A DNA stretch of 64,000 bases from Xanthobacteraceae bacterium (GTDB lineage Bacteria > Pseudomonadota > Alphaproteobacteria > Rhizobiales > Xanthobacteraceae), in NCBI GenBank assembly GCA_029239875.1, contig JARBUD010000017.1:19753-83752 (forward strand), read 5' to 3'. Position numbers and translations under genes: made by a program. This document shows, in pieces, positions 13,301 to 21,543 of this stretch; within the stretch, counting starts at the first letter, position 1; each line of letters starts with the position of its first letter. A model generated the notes under the pieces. That model was not told the DNA's origin. It was given only the letters and a program-made list of their open reading frames with translations, and ran no database searches.

Positions 13301-13480
13301 CGTCACGTCCCGCCGAAAACGCGCGGCAGGCGCGCCTTGAGCGCACGTGACTTCCGGTCATCGGGTGTGTAGTTTCCGGCCCGTTCGAGCGGCTCACCCG
13401 CCTGCACCCGCGCCTTGGGAACGCTCGCGCGCGCGTCTCCCGCAGGCACTTTCCCAGCAGCAATCCACGAGAAGATGAGC

Positions 13481-14881
13481 ATGTCCTACGACCTGATCGT
13501 CATCGGCACCGGCCCCGGCGGCTATGTGTGCGCCATCCGCGCCTCCCAGCTCGGCCTCAAGGTCGCGGTGGTCGAGAAGCGCGCCACCTTCGGCGGCACC
13601 TGCCTGAACATCGGCTGCATCCCGTCCAAGGCGCTGCTGCACGCCTCGCATCTGTTCGACGAGGCCGGCCACCGCTTCGCGGAGATGGGCATCGGGGTGG
13701 GCACGCCGAAACTCGATCTGCCGGCGCTGCTCGGCTTCAAGGACAAGGCGGTGGACGGCAACACCAAGGGCGTCGCCTTCCTGATGAAGAAGAACAAGAT
13801 CGACACCTATCAGGGTACCGCCTCGATCCCGGCGCCCGGCAAGGTCGATGTCGCCATGGCGGACGGTTCGCAGAAGGCGCTGGAGACCAAGGCCATCGTC
13901 ATCGCCACCGGCTCGGATGTGGCGAAGCTGCCGGGCATCGAGATCGATGAGACGCGTATCGTCTCCTCCACCGGAGCCATCGCGCTGGAGAAGGTGCCGG
14001 GCAAGCTGCTCGTGGTCGGCGCCGGCGTCATCGGGCTGGAGTTAGGGAGCGTGTGGCGCCGCCTCGGCGCGGAGGTCACCGTGGTCGAATATCTCGACCG
14101 CATCCTGCCGGGCATGGACCTCGACGTGGCGAAGTCCTTCCAGCGCATCCTCGAGAAGCAGGGCATCGCCTTCAAGCTCGGCTCGAAGGTCACCGGCGTC
14201 GACACCAATGGTAAGACGCTCAAGGCCTCGGTCGAGCCCGCCGCCGGCGGCGCTTCCGAGTCGCTGGAGGCCGACGTGGTGCTCGTCGCCATCGGTCGCG
14301 TGCCCTACACGGAAGGGCTGGGGCTGGAGGCGCTCGGCGTCGAGAAGGACAAGCGCGGCCGCGTCGTCACCGACCATTATTACCGCACCAATGTGCCGGG
14401 CATCTTCGCCATCGGCGACGCCATCGCCGGCCCGATGCTCGCCCACAAGGCGGAGGACGAGGGCGTGGCGCTGGCCGAGCTGCTCGCCGGCCAGGCCGGC
14501 CATGTGAACTACGACGTGATCCCCGCGGTCGTGTACACCTCGCCGGAAGTCGCCTCGGTCGGCAAGACCGAGGAGGAGCTGAAGGAGGCCGGCGTCGCCT
14601 ACAAGGTCGGCAAGTTCCCCTTCCTCGCCAACGGTCGCGCCAAGGCGAACGACGAGACCGACGGCTTCGTGAAGATCCTCGCCGACGCAACGACGGACAA
14701 GGTGCTCGGCGCCCACATCATCGGCGTCGAGGCCGGCGAGATGATCCACGAATGCGCCGTGCTGATGGAGTTCGGCGGTTCGTCCGAGGACCTCGCCCGC
14801 ACCTGCCACGCCCACCCCACCCGCTCCGAGGCGGTGAAGGAAGCGGCGATGGCGGTGGAGAAGCGCGCCATCCACATGTGA
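13481..14881 (+). CDS. lpdA: Dihydrolipoyl dehydrogenase (E3)
   Basis: This flavoprotein reoxidises the dihydrolipoyl arm of 2-oxoacid dehydrogenase complexes with NAD+. The 466-residue product has FAD-binding GTGPGG (9-14), the redox disulfide Cys41/Cys46 in [13 protein letters not shown], an NAD-binding [12 protein letters not shown] and the C-terminal dimer-interface His445/Glu450 in HAHPTRSE. The start at 13481 is preferred because GAGAAG lies 6 bases before it; an ATG at 13475 adds two residues. It belongs functionally with sucAB, but the reversed permease gene separates them, so it must have its own promoter in 13197-13480. Confidence 0.96.
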   Translation: MSYDLIVIGTGPGGYVCAIRASQLGLKVAVVEKRATFGGTCLNIGCIPSKALLHASHLFDEAGHRFAEMGIGVGTPKLDLPALLGFKDKAVDGNTKGVAFLMKKNKIDTYQGTASIPAPGKVDVAMADGSQKALETKAIVIATGSDVAKLPGIEIDETRIVSSTGAIALEKVPGKLLVVGAGVIGLELGSVWRRLGAEVTVVEYLDRILPGMDLDVAKSFQRILEKQGIAFKLGSKVTGVDTNGKTLKASVEPAAGGASESLEADVVLVAIGRVPYTEGLGLEALGVEKDKRGRVVTDHYYRTNVPGIFAIGDAIAGPMLAHKAEDEGVALAELLAGQAGHVNYDVIPAVVYTSPEVASVGKTEEELKEAGVAYKVGKFPFLANGRAKANDETDGFVKILADATTDKVLGAHIIGVEAGEMIHECAVLMEFGGSSEDLARTCHAHPTRSEAVKEAAMAVEKRAIHM

Positions 14882-14895
14882 GGGGGTGCCGACAC

Positions 14896-15003
14896 GAACC
14901 ATCCTTCGAGGCCCGGCGATGCCGGGCACCTCAGGATGACGTTGCCCCTTGAAGCACCTCACGTGATGCTGAGGTCGAGCGCAGCGAGCCTCGAAGCACG
15001 CAT
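14896..15003. repeat. Palindromic repeat doublet, family A copy 2
   Basis: Two units lie at about 14898-14941 (inner stem CCCGGC / GCCGGG around GAT) and 14963-15002 (inner stem TCGAGCGC-type), with the shared outer arms CATCCTTCGAGG and CCTCAGGATGAC or shorter variants. It sits between the ends of lpdA and the small convergent gene at 15085-15213. Confidence 0.85.
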
Positions 15004-15021
15004 CCCATAGCCAAAAACTAA

Positions 15022-15047
15022 ACGGCCCGGAGTCGCCTCCGGGCCGT
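15022..15047 (-). terminator. Intrinsic terminator of the small gene 15085-15213
   Basis: An 11-base stem, ACGGCCCGGAG with CTCCGGGCCGT, has a 4-base loop. Read on the minus strand it is followed by TTAGTTTTTGG, a T-rich tract, 38 bases after the stop of the minus-strand gene. On the plus strand there is no T-run, though it may still slow transcription from lpdA. Confidence 0.7.
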
Positions 15048-15084
15048 GGTCATATTCAGGGGGAAGAAGCTGGCGGACCCGCCG

Positions 15085-15213
15085 TCAGGAACCCTTGCTG
15101 TCGGTCTGTACGGGCTTGGCCGCGGCGTGGCCCTGCGAGCAGTCGGCAAGGGCGGCGCCGGAGATCGCGCCGGTGAATGCGAGCGCGCAGAACACGAGGA
15201 CGATACGCTTCAT
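15085..15213 (-). CDS. Small exported protein of unknown function (42 residues)
   Basis: The product is almost entirely a signal peptide (MKRIVLVFCALAFTGAISGA, then ALA-D cleavage site near residue 24) plus a mature tail of about 18 residues containing Cys, His and polar residues (DCSQGHAAAKPVQTDSKGS). An excellent Shine-Dalgarno AGAGGAGG lies 7 bases before the ATG, and a terminator follows the stop, so the unit looks like a real, independently expressed gene. No family is recognised. The mature piece could be a secreted peptide or a lipoprotein-like remnant, but no lipobox is present. Confidence 0.8.
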   Translation of the reverse strand: MKRIVLVFCALAFTGAISGAALADCSQGHAAAKPVQTDSKGS

Positions 15214-15325
15214 CGAATGCCTCCTCTGGAGTGGTCTCGGTGAGGCAAGTCTTGCCCAGCTTACGCAGCGTGAAAAGCCCGCCGCCGGTCCTCCATTGCC
15301 GCAATGGTAGGCATTTCGGCCGGTC

Positions 15326-15763
15326 TCACGCATCCGTGTAGGTGAGCGCCTCGATCTTCCAGCCGTCCGGATCGAACAGGAAAGCGGCATAATACCCTTC
15401 GCCATAGTGCGGCCGGAGCCCCGGCGGGCCCTCGTCGCGCCCGCCCGTGGCGACGCCAGCGGCGTGGAAAGCGTCGACCGCTGCGCGCGAGGGCGCCATG
15501 AAGCAGAGATGGAAGCCGGGCACCGGCGCGATCCTGTCGGCCCGGTGCTGGATCCAGAACGGCGCCGCGCCCGGCGTGCCCTCCGGCGAGGGCGCCTCGC
15601 CCGGCGGTCCCCAGCAGGCCGATTCCCCTTCCGGCTCGGGATGCGCCCACACCCGCACAAAGCCGAGGGGAGCCAGCACCGCATCGTAGAAGGCGAGCGA
15701 GCGCCTGTAGTCGGACACGCCGATCGACATGTGCTCGATCATCGGCTGGATGGGCTTCATCAT
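15326..15763 (-). CDS. VOC (glyoxalase/bleomycin-resistance fold) family protein
   Basis: The 145-residue product has the paired beta-alpha-beta-beta-beta layout of VOC proteins: IEHMSIGVSDYRRSLAFYDAVL at the start, FHLCFMAPSRAAVDAFH in the middle and YYAAFLFDPDGWKIEAL at the end, where DPDGxxIE is the usual last metal-ligand region. His11 and the final Glu are the likely metal ligands. The substrate cannot be deduced. AAGGGGG precedes the tandem start codons (ATGATG). Confidence 0.88.
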   Translation of the reverse strand: MMKPIQPMIEHMSIGVSDYRRSLAFYDAVLAPLGFVRVWAHPEPEGESACWGPPGEAPSPEGTPGAAPFWIQHRADRIAPVPGFHLCFMAPSRAAVDAFHAAGVATGGRDEGPPGLRPHYGEGYYAAFLFDPDGWKIEALTYTDA

Positions 15764-15805
15764 GTCCCCCTTGTCACCGCGCCCGCGGATGCGCCGCGCC
15801 TGTCC

Positions 15806-16792
15806 CTAGCGGGCGCGCGGATGCGCCGCGCGCCAAGCGGCCATCAGCGCCGCCGAATCCACCGCCGCATAGATCTGCGTGGTGGAAAGCGAGGCGTGGC
15901 CGAGAAGTTCCTGGATCGAGCGCAGGTCGCCGCCGCGCCCGAGCAAATGGGTGGCGAAGGAATGGCGCAGCGCGTGCGGCGTGGCGCTGTCCGGCAGGCC
16001 GAGCCCGCCGCGCATGCGCTCCACCGCCAGCTGCACGATGCGCGGCGAGAGCGGCCCGCCCTTGGCGCCGCGGAACAGCGGGCTCGAAGGTTCCAGCTCA
16101 TAGGGGCAGGCGCGGGCATAGGCGTCGACCATCTCCGCGACCTGCCGCAGCACCGGCACCATGCGGGTTTTGCCGCCCTTGCCGTGGACGATGATCTGGT
16201 CGCCACGCCCCGGCTCGGGCATGTCGCGGCGCATCAGCCCCAGCGCCTCGGAGATGCGCAGGCCCGAGCCATAGAGCAGCGCGATCACCGCCGCGTCGCG
16301 CATCAGCACCCAGGGCTCGCGCTCCTCGCCGGCGCGGGTCGCCGGGTCCGCCATGGCGCGCGCATCCGCCGGTGACAGCGGGCGCGGCAAGGTGCGGGCA
16401 ATGCGGGGAGCGCGCACCGCCGTCAGCGCTCCCACCTTGCCCAGCCCCTCGCGCTCCATGTGGCGGCCGAAGGAGCGGGCGGCTGCGAGGAAGCGCATCT
16501 GCGTGCGCGCCTCGATGCCCTCCGCGCGCCGCGCCGCGATCACCGCACGCACCTCACGCGGCGTGAGGCCGCAAAAGTCGGCGATTTCCGGCTGCCGGCC
16601 GATGTGGCGGGCGAGCAGACCGAGGAAGATCGACATGTCGCGGGCATAGGCCTCGCGGGTCTTGGGCGAGAGCCGGCGCTCATGGCCGAGCCGGGCCAGC
16701 CAGCCCTTCAGCGCGGCGGCGACGTCCGGCGCCGCGCCCGCGAGCAGCGCGATCTCCGCCCGCGCCGCCTTCTGCGCATCGGTGCTGGCCAT
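15806..16792 (-). CDS. xerC: Tyrosine recombinase XerC
   Basis: This chromosome-dimer resolution recombinase acts with XerD at dif. In the 328-residue product the catalytic residues are all visible: Arg179 (GSGLRISEAL), Lys205 (GKGGKTR), His273 and Arg276 (HALRHSFATHL), His299 (LLGHASL) and the nucleophile Tyr308 (TTQIYAA). The N-terminal SAM-like core-binding domain covers about 22-120. It is divergent from priA, 84 bases apart, a pairing common in Hyphomicrobiales. It is a housekeeping recombinase rather than a phage integrase: there is no att-like duplication or tRNA beside it. Confidence 0.93.
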   Translation of the reverse strand: MASTDAQKAARAEIALLAGAAPDVAAALKGWLARLGHERRLSPKTREAYARDMSIFLGLLARHIGRQPEIADFCGLTPREVRAVIAARRAEGIEARTQMRFLAAARSFGRHMEREGLGKVGALTAVRAPRIARTLPRPLSPADARAMADPATRAGEEREPWVLMRDAAVIALLYGSGLRISEALGLMRRDMPEPGRGDQIIVHGKGGKTRMVPVLRQVAEMVDAYARACPYELEPSSPLFRGAKGGPLSPRIVQLAVERMRGGLGLPDSATPHALRHSFATHLLGRGGDLRSIQELLGHASLSTTQIYAAVDSAALMAAWRAAHPRAR

Positions 16793-16876
16793 GTTCCTGC
16801 CTCGGCTTCGTCTTGACAGCCCTGCTAGATTGACCGCCCTAGCCCTTCCCGAGCCTTAACGAGTCTAGCCGATTCC

Positions 16877-19066
16877 ATGTCCCTCTTCCCGCCGCACGAG
16901 AGTGTCGTCGACGTGCTACTGCCCGTGGCGGTCGGATCGGCCTATTCCTACCGCGTGCCGGAGGGCATGGAGGTGGCGCCCGGCGACATCGTCGTCGTGC
17001 CGCTCGGCCCTCGTATGATGCTCGGCTGCGTCTGGCCACGGGCGGAGAGCCCCAAACCCGTCGATCCGGCCAAGCTCAAGCCGATCCACCGCAGATACGA
17101 CGTCGCCCCGCTCTCGCCGGCGATGCTCGCCTTCATCCGCTGGATCGCCGACTACACGGTGACGCCGCCCGGCATGGTGCTGCGCCTCGCGCTGCGCCAT
17201 GACGAAAGCGCCGGCATCTCCCGCGAGCGCACCGGCGTGCGCCTCACCGAAAAACGCCCCGAACGCCGCACCGCCGCGCGCGAGCGGGTGATCGAGGCGC
17301 TGGCGGACGGCTTTGTTCGCGCCAAGAGCGAGGCCGCACGCGAGGCCGGCGTCTCGCCCTCGGTGGTCGACGGGCTCGTCGATGACGGCGTGCTGGAGAC
17401 GGTCGTCCTGCCGCCCGAGCCGGCCGCCGAGAGGCCCGACCCCGACCATTCCGCGCCCGAGCTTCTGCCGGCGCAACGGGAGGCCGCCGACCGGCTTGTC
17501 GAGGCGGTGAAGGCCCGCGCATTCCGCCCCTACCTCATCGACGGCGTCACCGGCTCGGGCAAGACCGAGGCCTATTTCGAGGCGGTGGCGGAGACGATCC
17601 GGCAGGGCCGGCAGGTGCTGATCCTGATGCCGGAAATCGCCCTCACCCAGGCCTTCCTCGACCGCTTCGCCCGGCGCTTCGGCGTCAAACCGGCCGAATG
17701 GCATTCGGCCGTGGGCACCAAGCGGCGCGGGCGCACTTTCAAGGGCGTGTCCTCCGGCGAGGTGAGCGTGGTCGCCGGCGCCCGCTCGGCGCTGTTCCTG
17801 CCGTTCCGCGACCTCGGCCTCGTCATCGTCGACGAGGAGCACGACAGCGCCTACAAGCAGGAGGACGGCGTCCACTACCACGCCCGCGACATGGCGGTGG
17901 TACGCGCGCGGCTGGAGGAGGCGCCGGTCGTCCTGGTCTCGGCGACGCCCTCCATCGAGACCGAGGTGAACGCGCGGCGCGGGCGCTACAGCCGCCTGCA
18001 CCTGCCCGAGCGCTTCGCCGGCACCAAGGTGCCGCGCCTCGAGCCCATCGACCTGCGCAAGGAAGGCCCGCCGCGCGGCCAGTGGATCGCCCCGCGCCTC
18101 GCCGCGGAGATGGAGCGCACCATCGAGGCCGGCGGGCAGGCGCTCCTGTTCCTCAACCGCCGCGGCTATGCCCCGCTCACGCTCTGCCGCGCCTGCGGCC
18201 ACCGCATTCGCTGCCCGTCCTGCTCGAGCTGGCTGGTCGAGCACCGCTTCCGCCGCCGGCTCGAATGCCACCAATGCGGCTATGCCACGCCGGTGCCGAG
18301 CGAATGCCCGAACTGCCACGAGCCCAATTCGCTTATCCCCTGCGGCCCCGGCGTCGAGCGGCTGCACGAGGAGGTGGCCAAGCTCATGCCGCACGCGCGG
18401 CTGCAGGTGCTCTCCAGCGACCTCGCCGGCGGGGTGGAGCGGCTGCGCGCCGAACTCAAGGCGATCGAGGATGGCGAGGTCGACGTCATCGTCGGCACCC
18501 AGCTCGTCGCCAAGGGGCACAACTTCCCCGGCCTCGCCCTGGTCGGCGTCATCGATGCCGATGTCGGGCTCGGCCATGGCGATCCCCGCGCGGCCGAGCG
18601 CACCTTCCAGCTGCTGCACCAGGTCGCCGGCCGCGCCGGCCGGCACGAGAAGGAGGGCCGCGCCTTCCTCCAGACCTACATGCCCGAGCATCCGGTGATG
18701 CAGGCGCTGGTCGCCGGCCATCGCGACGCCTTCTATGACCGCGAGATCGCCGTGCGCGAGGAGGCGCACCTGCCGCCCTTCGCCCGCTTCTGCGCGCTCA
18801 TCGTCTCCGGCACGGATGCGCATGCGGCGCAGGCCCACGCCCGCGCGCTGGCGGCCTGCTCGCCGCTGTCGAACGAGGTGCGCGTGCTCGGCCCGGCCGA
18901 GGCGCCGCTCGCTCTCGTGCGCGGGCGCCACCGCTACCGCCTGCTGGCGCGCTCGGACCGCGGCTTCGACCTCTCCAACTATGTCCGCGCCTGGATGGCC
19001 GGCGCCCCGCGCGCGACGGGCAATCTGCGGGTCGAGATCGACATCGACCCGCAGAGCTTTCTGTAG
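16877..19066 (+). CDS. priA: Primosomal protein N' (PriA helicase)
   Basis: This replication-restart 3'-5' DNA helicase reloads the replisome at stalled forks. The 729-residue product has an N-terminal DNA-binding region, Walker A GVTGSGKT (223-230), the DEEH box (319-322), the zinc-binding insert beginning C437-x2-C440 and C446-x2-C449 and continuing with CHQCG and CPNC, and the C-terminal helicase lobe with GTQLVAKGHNFPGL and HQVAGRAGR. Length matches the family. Confidence 0.96.
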   Translation: MSLFPPHESVVDVLLPVAVGSAYSYRVPEGMEVAPGDIVVVPLGPRMMLGCVWPRAESPKPVDPAKLKPIHRRYDVAPLSPAMLAFIRWIADYTVTPPGMVLRLALRHDESAGISRERTGVRLTEKRPERRTAARERVIEALADGFVRAKSEAAREAGVSPSVVDGLVDDGVLETVVLPPEPAAERPDPDHSAPELLPAQREAADRLVEAVKARAFRPYLIDGVTGSGKTEAYFEAVAETIRQGRQVLILMPEIALTQAFLDRFARRFGVKPAEWHSAVGTKRRGRTFKGVSSGEVSVVAGARSALFLPFRDLGLVIVDEEHDSAYKQEDGVHYHARDMAVVRARLEEAPVVLVSATPSIETEVNARRGRYSRLHLPERFAGTKVPRLEPIDLRKEGPPRGQWIAPRLAAEMERTIEAGGQALLFLNRRGYAPLTLCRACGHRIRCPSCSSWLVEHRFRRRLECHQCGYATPVPSECPNCHEPNSLIPCGPGVERLHEEVAKLMPHARLQVLSSDLAGGVERLRAELKAIEDGEVDVIVGTQLVAKGHNFPGLALVGVIDADVGLGHGDPRAAERTFQLLHQVAGRAGRHEKEGRAFLQTYMPEHPVMQALVAGHRDAFYDREIAVREEAHLPPFARFCALIVSGTDAHAAQAHARALAACSPLSNEVRVLGPAEAPLALVRGRHRYRLLARSDRGFDLSNYVRAWMAGAPRATGNLRVEIDIDPQSFL

Positions 19067-19098
19067 CGGCGGGGGAGTGCCGCCCACCTGCAGGACAC

Positions 19099-19207
19099 CC
19101 TCATCCTGAGGTGCGAGCGCAGCGAGCCTCGAAGGATGGTCGTGAGAGCGCACCCGGACGAGCATCCTTCGAGGCCCGGCGAAACGCCCGGGCACCTCGG
19201 GATGAGG
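19099..19207. repeat. Palindromic repeat doublet, family A copy 3
   Basis: Two units lie at about 19100-19140 (CATCCTGAGG, inner GCGAGC/GCGAGC-type stem, CCTCGAAGGATG) and 19160-19206 (GCATCCTTCGAGG, inner CCCGGC / GCCCGGG stem, CACCTCGGGATGAG). It sits between the convergent ends of priA and the collagen-like gene. Confidence 0.85.
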
Positions 19208-19235
19208 ACAGTCCTCGGAAGGTGTCGGAAACGAA

Positions 19236-19261
19236 ATGGCCGGGACGCACGCCCCGGCCAT
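19236..19261 (-). terminator. Probable terminator of the collagen-like gene
   Basis: A 9-base stem, ATGGCCGGG with CCCGGCCAT, lies 24 bases downstream of the minus-strand stop at 19286 and is followed on that strand by TTCGTTTCC. The T content is modest. The stem sequence also resembles repeat family B. Confidence 0.45.
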
Positions 19262-19285
19262 CGCGTCGGCGTCAGTCGCGCCCGC

Positions 19286-19795
19286 TCACTTCCTGGCGCA
19301 GATCAGCACCATCAGCGGCGCGCGGGAGGCATCGGCGGGCTTGGGCGCGAAGCGCACCTCGCGCTCGCTGAGGATGGTGGTCTCGCCCTCATGCGGCGCG
19401 AGATAAGCGTTCACCACCGCTTCGTCCGGCTCGCAGGTCAGGCGGCAGCCTTCCGGTGAGAAGCACTCGCGACGGGTGTAGACGCGCACGGCGCCCGGCG
19501 CCTCGCTCGCCCGGCTGGCTTCGCCGGCGGCTCCCTTCTCGCCGGCGGCACCGGCAGGTCCGGGCGGGCCGGCAGGGCCGGCGGGACCCGCAGGACCGGC
19601 AGGGCCGGCTTCGCCCTTGGCACCGGCGGGACCGGCAGGACCAGCGGGGCCGGCAGGACCAGCGGGACCCGCAGGACCGGCGGCGCCGGCTTCGCCCTTC
19701 GGGCCAGGCGGGCCCGCAGGGCCGGGAGTCGGCTCGCCGCAGGAGGCGACGAGCAGCGCGGAGGCGAGCGCGAGGCTCACATAAAGCAATCTCAT
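19286..19795 (-). CDS. Collagen-like repeat lipoprotein
   Basis: From the ATG at 19795 the 169-residue product starts [20 protein letters not shown]: a signal peptide with a lipobox ending at Cys19, so it should be lipid-anchored. Residues about 24-90 are Gly-X-Y repeats dominated by GPAGPA, with [12 protein letters not shown] and GEKGAA interruptions that favour charged pairs, as in bacterial collagen-like triple helices. The remaining 75 or so residues form a cysteine-containing globular domain ([24 protein letters not shown]) that could be the trimerisation or functional head. GGGGAAG precedes the start. The role is unknown. Confidence 0.85.
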   Translation of the reverse strand: MRLLYVSLALASALLVASCGEPTPGPAGPPGPKGEAGAAGPAGPAGPAGPAGPAGPAGAKGEAGPAGPAGPAGPAGPPGPAGAAGEKGAAGEASRASEAPGAVRVYTRRECFSPEGCRLTCEPDEAVVNAYLAPHEGETTILSEREVRFAPKPADASRAPLMVLICARK

Positions 19796-20237
19796 CGTTT
19801 CTTCCCCAGACTGGATGACGGCATCTTCTTGGCCGTGGTCACCGGCCGATCCTCGGCCGCCCGGCGGAGGGAAGCCTGACGCCGGGCGCACGCAGCGTCA
19901 ATCGAAATACCTGCGCCGGACGACGCCCGCGCGACGGTCGGCGCCGCCCAGGATCACAAGGCTCGCACGAGCTCCGCCGCGAACGGTCATGGCTTTGCGA
20001 CGGCGGCGATGCGCCCGACACGCCGGCCGTCGATGCCCCGACCGGCGAAGCGGAAAAGGGGCGGCGGGTGACCATTGACGCGGCCGCCCGCCGCGCCTAG
20101 CTTGCCGGCCATGAAGATGGTCACGAGAGAGAGCGTGTTTACGCGCCCCGGACGGCGAATTCGTCGCCCGGCCGACAGGTTCGGCCGGGATTTCTGACGC
20201 GCGCCTTCCCAAGAACTCTCGTCATCGGACGCTAGCC
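19796..20237. other. Intergenic region without a recognised gene
   Basis: This 442-base gap lies between the divergent collagen-like gene and the plus-strand pair 20238-21485. Only short open frames without Shine-Dalgarno support or family resemblance were seen. It must hold both promoters; none could be fixed by eye. Confidence 0.5.
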
Positions 20238-20534
20238 ATGACCGCCGGCCTTTTCCGCCATCGCCTCGTCGTCGAGGCCGATGCCCATCCCAATCTCATG
20301 CTCCGCCTGCTCGAACCCTTCGCCGTCAACGACGTCCAGCCGACCCGCATCCGGCTCGACGGCCCGGCGGACGGGCGCGCGGACATCCTCAATCCCGGCG
20401 ACATGCGGGCGGAGATCGCCTTCCTCGCTACCCATGAGCTTGCCGAGCGCCTGTGGGCGCGCATCGACGTGATGGTGCCGGTGCGCACCTCCCACCTCGT
20501 CTCGAGCGCCCTGACCGAAGAAGCGGCGGCCTAA
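20238..20534 (+). CDS. Conserved-looking small hypothetical protein upstream of an AEC transporter
   Basis: The 98-residue product (FRHRLVVEADAHPNLMLRLLEP, then VQPTRIRLDGPADGRADI) looks folded and carries no signal peptide. The alternation of beta-like and helical stretches (LVVEAD, NLMLRLLEPFAV, TRIRLDG) would fit an ACT-like or ferredoxin-like fold, but that is only an impression. The stop lies 6 bases before the transporter start, so the two are probably translated from one mRNA. No function is claimed. Confidence 0.6.
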   Translation: MTAGLFRHRLVVEADAHPNLMLRLLEPFAVNDVQPTRIRLDGPADGRADILNPGDMRAEIAFLATHELAERLWARIDVMVPVRTSHLVSSALTEEAAA

Positions 20535-20540
20535 GCCGCC

Positions 20541-21485
20541 ATGCTGGCCCAGCTCGGCGCCATCGCCCTCGTCGTGGCGCCGGTCTTCGGGCTGATCGGC
20601 ATCGGCTTCCTCGCCTCGGTCTCCGGCCATTTGCGCGAGCGCGCCGCCGAGGGCCTGTCCGAATATGTCTTCGGGCTGGCCGTGCCGGTGCTGATCTTCA
20701 AGACGCTGGCCGAGGCGGCGCTGCCGCAGGAAGGCCAGCCCTGGGGCTACTGGATCGCCTATTTCACCGGCGCCTTCATCGTCTTCGCCATCGGCATGGT
20801 GACGGCGCGGCGCGTCTTCGGCCGCGACCATGCCGAGGCGGTGATCCAGGGCTTTGCCTCCGGCCAGGCCAATACGGTGTTCGTCGGCGTGCCGCTGATC
20901 CTGCAGGCCTTCGGGCCGGAAGGCGCGGTGCCGCTGTTCCTGCTCATCGCCGTCCACCTGCCGGTGATGATGGTGGTGGCGACCGTTCTGGCCGAGGGCG
21001 CCGCCGCCGGCGTCTCGCTCGCCACCTTCAAGCGGCTCGGGCGGATGCTGGCCTTCAACCCGATCCTGCTCGGCATCTATGCCGGTGCCATCGCCAAGGT
21101 GGTCGGCTATGTGCCGACCGGCGTGCTGGACCAGACGGTCGACATGCTCGCCGCCTCGGGCGTGCCCTGCGCGCTGGTCTCGCTCGGCCTCGCTTTGCAC
21201 CGTTACCCGATCCGCGGCGACATCGGCCCGGCCGTCGTCATCACCACGCTCAAGCTCGTGGTGCATCCGGTCATCGTCTACGGCCTGACGCGGGTGCTCC
21301 CCATGCCGCCGGTGTGGGCGGACGTGGCCGTGGTGTTCGCCGCTATGCCCTGCGGCATCAACGCCTATCTGCTCGCCCAGCGCTACCGGACCGGCGTCAC
21401 CGCTTCGGCCAGCGCCGTGTCGCTGTCGACCGCCGCCAGCCTGTTCACCATCACCGTGTGGTTCCTGATCCTTGGGGTGAACTGA
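20541..21485 (+). CDS. AEC-family transporter (auxin efflux carrier fold)
   Basis: The 314-residue integral membrane protein has ten or so hydrophobic segments in two similar halves. The first half contains LAVPVLIFKTLAEAALP and GQANTVFVGVPLIL, the second VPCALVSLGLAL and AAMPCGINAYLLAQRY, which are the conserved broken-helix motifs of the AEC/bile-acid-sodium-symporter-like fold. Bacterial members often carry malate or other organic acids. The substrate here is unknown; the small upstream gene may be part of the same function. Confidence 0.88.
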   Translation: MLAQLGAIALVVAPVFGLIGIGFLASVSGHLRERAAEGLSEYVFGLAVPVLIFKTLAEAALPQEGQPWGYWIAYFTGAFIVFAIGMVTARRVFGRDHAEAVIQGFASGQANTVFVGVPLILQAFGPEGAVPLFLLIAVHLPVMMVVATVLAEGAAAGVSLATFKRLGRMLAFNPILLGIYAGAIAKVVGYVPTGVLDQTVDMLAASGVPCALVSLGLALHRYPIRGDIGPAVVITTLKLVVHPVIVYGLTRVLPMPPVWADVAVVFAAMPCGINAYLLAQRYRTGVTASASAVSLSTAASLFTITVWFLILGVN

Positions 21486-21496
21486 ACGCAGAAGAT

Positions 21497-21528
21497 GTGG
21501 ATGGCCGGGCCAAGCCCGGCCATGACGG
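21497..21528. repeat. Palindromic repeat, family B copy 1 (single unit)
   Basis: GTGGATGGCCGGGCCAAGCCCGGCCATGAC is one unit of the family whose core is GTCATGGCCGGGCTTGGCCCGGCCAT. It lies between the convergent ends of the AEC transporter and the glycerophosphodiesterase genes and could double as a terminator stem. Confidence 0.8.
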
Positions 21529-21543
21529 GCCCTCGCTCCCCCC

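Noticed and set aside
15806..16792. Tyrosine recombinase as a sign of an integrated element
   Set aside because: Sequence and the priA neighbour point to housekeeping XerC; there are no attachment-site duplications or phage genes.
16813..16842. TTGACA between xerC and priA as a priA promoter
   Set aside because: The matching -10 position reads CCCTAG, too weak to support a call.
19550..19720. Tandem GGCCGGC/CCGGCAGG repeats as a CRISPR or minisatellite locus
   Set aside because: The repetition is the coding sequence of Gly-X-Y repeats in the collagen-like gene; there are no spacers. No CRISPR array was seen anywhere in the window.
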